A stretch of 19,844 nt of DNA from Trueperaceae bacterium (GTDB taxonomy: Bacteria > Deinococcota > Deinococci > Deinococcales > Trueperaceae). The position numbers and the translations under genes are program-made. The stretch covers positions 1 through 19,844 of the forward strand of contig JAABSI010000054.1 in the NCBI GenBank assembly GCA_011390455.1, written 5' to 3'. A model generated the notes under the pieces. That model worked only from the letters and a program-made list of their open reading frames with translations. It was not told the DNA's origin and ran no database searches. How positions within the stretch are numbered: position 1 is the stretch's first letter; every line of letters begins with the position of its first letter. Positions 16,938 to 19,844 of this stretch are shown here, piece after piece.

Positions 16938-18161
16938 TCAGCCCGGCACGTCCCACGCCACCGGCAGCGCCTCCAGCGCGCGGAAGCCGGGCAGGAAGCG
17001 GTAGCGCAGCGCCTCCTCGGGCACCGCGACGCGCAGCCCAGGCAGCCGCGCCAGCAGCGCGTTCAGGGCGATCTCGCCCTCGAGCCGGGCGAGCGGCGCG
17101 CCCATGCAGTAGTGCGGCCCCTTCCCGAACGCCAAGTGCGGGTTCGGCGTCCGCGCCGGGTCGAGCGCGTCCGGCGCCTCGAAGCGCTCCGGGTCGCGGT
17201 TGGCGCTGCCGAGGATCAGGATCAGCGGCTCCCCGCGGCGGATCGTCTGGCCGCCCCACGCGACGTCCTCGGCGGCCCAGCGGTTGAGCGCGCGCTCGAC
17301 CGGGCCGTCGAAGCGCAGCAGCTCCTCGACCGCCGTCGGCATGGCGGCCGGATCGGCGGCGAGCGCGTCGCGCACCTCCGGGTGGCGCGACAGCGCCAGC
17401 ACCGCGTTCGCGATGAGGTTGACGGTGGTCTCGTGGCCCGCCGTGATCAGCAGCACGAGCGTCGAGAGCAGCTCGTCCAGGCTCAAGCGGTCGCCCGCCT
17501 CCTCCGCGGCGACGAGGCCGGAGAGCAGGTCGTCCTGGGGGTGCGCCCGGCGCTCCTCGACGAGGGCCGCCACGTAGTCCGCGAACTCGACCAGCTGCGC
17601 CTCGAGCAGGCGCCCTTCGTCGGCGTCGCGCGGCGGCGCCAGCAGCGCGTTGCCCCACACGCGTACCCGGTCGCGGTCCTCGCCCGGCACTCCGAGCATC
17701 TCGAGGATGACGGTGGTGGGGAGCGGGAAGGCGAAGTCCCCGATCAGCTCCATCGACCCACGACCCTCGAAGGGCGCCAGCAATCCCTCGGCGATCGCCT
17801 GGACGCGCGGGCGCATCTGGGCCACGCGCCGGGGCGTGAAGGCCTGGCTCACGAGCCCCCGCAGTCGCTGGTGGTCGACGCCATCGCGGGCGAGCATGTG
17901 TTGGCCGATGCGGCGGAAGAGCTCGGGCTCGGGCGGCAGGTCGGCGGGGTCGTGCGCGAGCGCGGCGTCGCGCACGAAGCGCTTGTCGCGCAGCATCGCG
18001 TCGACGTCGGCGTAGCGGGTGACGAACCAGATGGGCGTGGTGCCGTTCAGCCCCGGCTGCTGCCAGATCGGCGCCTCGCGCCGCATGGCGTCGAAGGTCG
18101 GGTGCGGGTCGCGCTTGAAGCCGTCGCCGTAGAGGTCGAAGCGGCGGTCGATCTCGGACAT
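16938..18161 (-). CDS. Cytochrome P450 (bacterial class I, soluble)
   Basis: 407 residues, the usual size for soluble bacterial P450s. The I-helix oxygen-binding motif is AGHETT (241-246), the K-helix ExxR is EELLR (279-283), and the heme loop FGKGPHYCMGAPLARLE carries the heme thiolate C352. The helix-C region reads HMLARDGVDHQRLRGLVSQAFTPRRV. There is no membrane anchor and no fused reductase, so separate ferredoxin partners are needed; none is encoded nearby. The general look is CYP107-like, not obviously the carotenoid hydroxylase type of Thermus, but the substrate is unknown. GAGGAGG precedes the ATG at 18161. TAGACT (18214-18209, minus) is a candidate -10 with a leader of about 40 nt. 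It heads an operon with the metallo-hydrolase and is divergent from the SQR-like gene. Confidence 0.95.
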   Translation of the reverse strand: MSEIDRRFDLYGDGFKRDPHPTFDAMRREAPIWQQPGLNGTTPIWFVTRYADVDAMLRDKRFVRDAALAHDPADLPPEPELFRRIGQHMLARDGVDHQRLRGLVSQAFTPRRVAQMRPRVQAIAEGLLAPFEGRGSMELIGDFAFPLPTTVILEMLGVPGEDRDRVRVWGNALLAPPRDADEGRLLEAQLVEFADYVAALVEERRAHPQDDLLSGLVAAEEAGDRLSLDELLSTLVLLITAGHETTVNLIANAVLALSRHPEVRDALAADPAAMPTAVEELLRFDGPVERALNRWAAEDVAWGGQTIRRGEPLILILGSANRDPERFEAPDALDPARTPNPHLAFGKGPHYCMGAPLARLEGEIALNALLARLPGLRVAVPEEALRYRFLPGFRALEALPVAWDVPG

Positions 18162-18208
18162 GGCAGCCTCCTCGCGGTTGCCGCTCCGAATCGGCGGCCA
18201 TGCGCTGG

Positions 18209-18276
18209 AGTCTAAACGCCCGATCGTGCCCTGGGACGGACGCCCGTCGCCGAAGCGCATGCCGCGACCGTACGCT
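18209..18276. promoter_or_regulatory. Divergent promoter region between P450 and SQR-like genes
   Basis: The 157-bp gap has TAGACT on the minus strand (18214-18209) and TACGCT on the plus strand (18271-18276), each TANNNT and each about 36-48 nt from its start codon. The -35 boxes are weak. A 12-bp palindrome GACCGCGCGGTC (18282-18293) lies just after the plus-strand box, where it could act as an operator. Confidence 0.35.
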
Positions 18277-18318
18277 CGCCGGACCGCGCGGTCGCCGACC
18301 GCGCACCGGGAGGCACCG

Positions 18319-19572
18319 ATGAAGCACCTGCTCGTGCTCGGCGGCGGCAGCGCCGGGACCATGGTGGTCGCCAAGCTGCGGCCGCGCCTCGACCGCGAGG
18401 CATGGCGCATCACCGTCGTCGACCGCGACGACCACCACCACTACCGCCCGGGCTACCTGTTCGTGCCCTTCGGAACGTACGCCCGCGCCGACGTCGTCCG
18501 GCCGCGGCAGCGGCTGCTTCCCGACGGGGTGGACTTCGTCGAGGCCGAGGTGGCGGCGGTCGACCCGGAGGCGTCGACCGTGGCGTTGGCCGATGGCCGC
18601 ACGCTCCCGTACGACCAGCTGGTGATCGCGACGGGCAGCCGGCCGCGGCCGGACGCCACGCCCGGGATGCTCGGCCCCGAGTGGGGCGTCAGCGTCCACG
18701 AGTTCTACACGCTCGAGGGCGCCGAGGCGCTGCGCGGCGCGATCGACGCCTTCGAGGGCGGTCGCTTCGTCGTCCACGTCACCGAGATGCCCATCTCGTG
18801 CCCGGTGGCGCCGCTCGAGCTGGCGTTCCTCGCCGACGCCCGCTTCCGCGAGCGCGGGATCCGCGACCGCGTCGACCTGGTCTACGTCACCCCGCTCGAG
18901 GGCGCCTTCACGCGACCCGTCGCCTCCGAGCGCCTGGCGCACCTGCTCGCCGAGCGCGGCATCGTCGTCGAGCCCGACTTCGTGATCGAGCGCGTCGACC
19001 CCGAGGCGAAGACGCTGGTGAGCTACGACGACCGGCTGGTGCCCTTCGACCTGCTGGTGACCACGCCGCTGCACACCGGCGCCGCCTTCCTCGCCGGCAG
19101 CGGCCTCGCCGACGAGCTCCACCACGTCGAGGTGGACCCGGGCACGCTGCGCTCGCGCCACTACCCCAACGTCTTCGCGCTCGGCGACGCCGCCGACCTG
19201 CCGACGTCGAAGGCGGGGGCGACCGCCCACTACGCCGCCGACGTCTTCGTCGAGAACTTCGCCGCCCACGTCGAGGGTCGCCCGCTGCCGCACGCCTTCG
19301 ACGGCCACGCGAACTGCTTCGTGGTCACGGCCCCAGGGCGCGCGATCCTGCTCGACTTCGATTACGAGCACGAGCCGCTGCCCGGCCACTACCCGGTGCC
19401 CGGCATCGGCCCGTTCACCCTCCTCGAGGAGAGCGCGATGAACTACGACGGCAAGATGCTCTTCCGCTGGGCGTACTGGAACGTCCTGATGCGGGGCCAC
19501 GACCTCCCGTTCCCGACGCCCTACACGAGCGCCGGCAAGCGGGCCGACGAGCGGGTCGAGGTGGCGCGGTGA
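18319..19572 (+). CDS. Sulfide:quinone oxidoreductase-like FAD-dependent pyridine-nucleotide-disulfide oxidoreductase
   Basis: 417 residues. The N-terminal FAD motif is LLVLGGGSAGT (4-14), and the second FAD-binding segment is NVFALGDAADLPTSKAG (284-300). Two cysteines remain, C161 in MPISCPVAPLE and C333 in HANCFVV, at the positions of the redox-active cysteine pair of SQR enzymes. A third cysteine found in some SQR types is absent. The C-terminal MLFRWAYWNVLMRG stretch looks like the amphipathic membrane-binding end of SQR. The expected reaction is oxidation of sulfide to polysulfide or persulfide with quinone reduction at the inner face of the membrane. GGGAGG precedes the ATG. Its stop overlaps the start of a DUF1641-like gene, an association I know from other SQR loci. 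Confidence 0.87.
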   Translation: MKHLLVLGGGSAGTMVVAKLRPRLDREAWRITVVDRDDHHHYRPGYLFVPFGTYARADVVRPRQRLLPDGVDFVEAEVAAVDPEASTVALADGRTLPYDQLVIATGSRPRPDATPGMLGPEWGVSVHEFYTLEGAEALRGAIDAFEGGRFVVHVTEMPISCPVAPLELAFLADARFRERGIRDRVDLVYVTPLEGAFTRPVASERLAHLLAERGIVVEPDFVIERVDPEAKTLVSYDDRLVPFDLLVTTPLHTGAAFLAGSGLADELHHVEVDPGTLRSRHYPNVFALGDAADLPTSKAGATAHYAADVFVENFAAHVEGRPLPHAFDGHANCFVVTAPGRAILLDFDYEHEPLPGHYPVPGIGPFTLLEESAMNYDGKMLFRWAYWNVLMRGHDLPFPTPYTSAGKRADERVEVAR

Positions 19573-19844
19573 GCGCGGCCGGCGGCGCCCCCACGCCCGA
19601 CGCCACCACGACGCCCGACCTCGCCGCCGTGCACGCCCAGCTGGCCCAGGTCGCGGAGCAACTCGCCGCCCTTGTCGACGAGCAGCGCCGGACCCGAGAG
19701 CACCTGGAGGTGGTCGCGGCCGAGAGCCGCCGCACCGCCGAGCGCTGGGACGAGGCCGAAGCCTTGATGCGCGACCTCGCACCGGTGGCGCGCCGCGCCG
19801 TCGGCGCGACGATCGAGCGGCTCGCGGTCCTCGAGGACCCCAAG
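19569..19844 (+). CDS. DUF1641-like protein, N-terminal part (cut by window edge)
   Basis: 92 codons are readable from a GTG at 19569 that overlaps the SQR-like stop (GTGA), so the two genes are translationally coupled. After a proline/threonine-rich start, residues about 17-70 form a charged, coiled-coil-like helix (AQLAQVAEQLAALVDEQRRTREHL). The segment MRDLAPVARRAVGATIERLAVLED resembles the beginning of the DUF1641 domain. Proteins of this family often sit beside SQR or formate dehydrogenase genes and may help assembly or membrane association; their biochemical role is not settled. The rest of the gene is outside the window, so the family call leans on context. Confidence 0.65.
   Translation, partial: MSAAGGAPTPDATTTPDLAAVHAQLAQVAEQLAALVDEQRRTREHLEVVAAESRRTAERWDEAEALMRDLAPVARRAVGATIERLAVLEDPK

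Noticed and set aside
15976..19782. A 1268-codon open frame on the minus strand covering the metallo-hydrolase and far beyond
   Set aside because: Only the part below 16920 has family resemblance and a ribosome site. The rest is arginine/alanine-rich shadow opposite or out of frame with the P450 and SQR-like genes.

Overview
The window is a GC-rich (about 70% by eye), gene-dense bacterial chromosome segment. It holds 17 supported protein genes, two of them cut by the window edges, and I found no rRNA, tRNA, CRISPR array, insertion sequence or phage gene. A Deinococcota (Truepera-like) host fits best. The reasons are a xanthorhodopsin-type proton pump with a Brp/Blh retinal-forming oxygenase, a SARP/NB-ARC/TPR regulator of a kind I associate with that phylum, and a split between genes with a strong Shine-Dalgarno and genes with none but a TANNNT-like box just before the start codon, as in leaderless Deinococcus transcripts. 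This placement is inference; no phylogenetic marker gene is present.

Left part (1-4439): a truncated Gfo/Idh/MocA oxidoreductase (-) is divergent from an RlmI/RlmK-like methyltransferase, a membrane-bound GGDEF diguanylate cyclase, a dihydrodipicolinate-synthase-superfamily enzyme resembling the hydroxyproline-pathway deaminase, and an iodotyrosine-deiodinase-type flavoprotein (all +).

Regulatory part (4440-10821): on the minus strand lie an OmpR-type response regulator and its histidine kinase (start and stop codons overlapping), then a secreted protein whose C-terminus is a 30-bp-periodic proline/charged repeat. Divergent from these are a small four-helix membrane protein and a 986-residue SARP-BTAD-NB-ARC-TPR regulator.

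Light and oxidative-stress part (10832-15979): an exported NTF2/DUF4440-like protein has a perfect 11-bp tandem repeat upstream. A rhodopsin-blh operon (-) is divergent from katG (+). The gap between rhodopsin and katG contains an AT-rich island with a 16-bp near-perfect palindrome inside a 19-bp promoter spacer, the layout used by MerR-family regulators. katG ends at a large hairpin pair shared with the convergent next operon.

Right part (15976-19844): a P450-metallo-beta-lactamase-fold operon (-) is divergent from a sulfide:quinone-oxidoreductase-like flavoprotein overlapping a DUF1641-like gene (+), which runs off the window. Overall the segment couples light-driven proton pumping and retinal synthesis to peroxide defence, sulfide oxidation and two signalling systems. 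The pieces are individually recognisable. The most novel signals are the putative MerR-type operator of the rhodopsin promoter, the antenna-competent rhodopsin, the bacterial deiodinase homologue, and the 11-bp repeat near the SARP gene.
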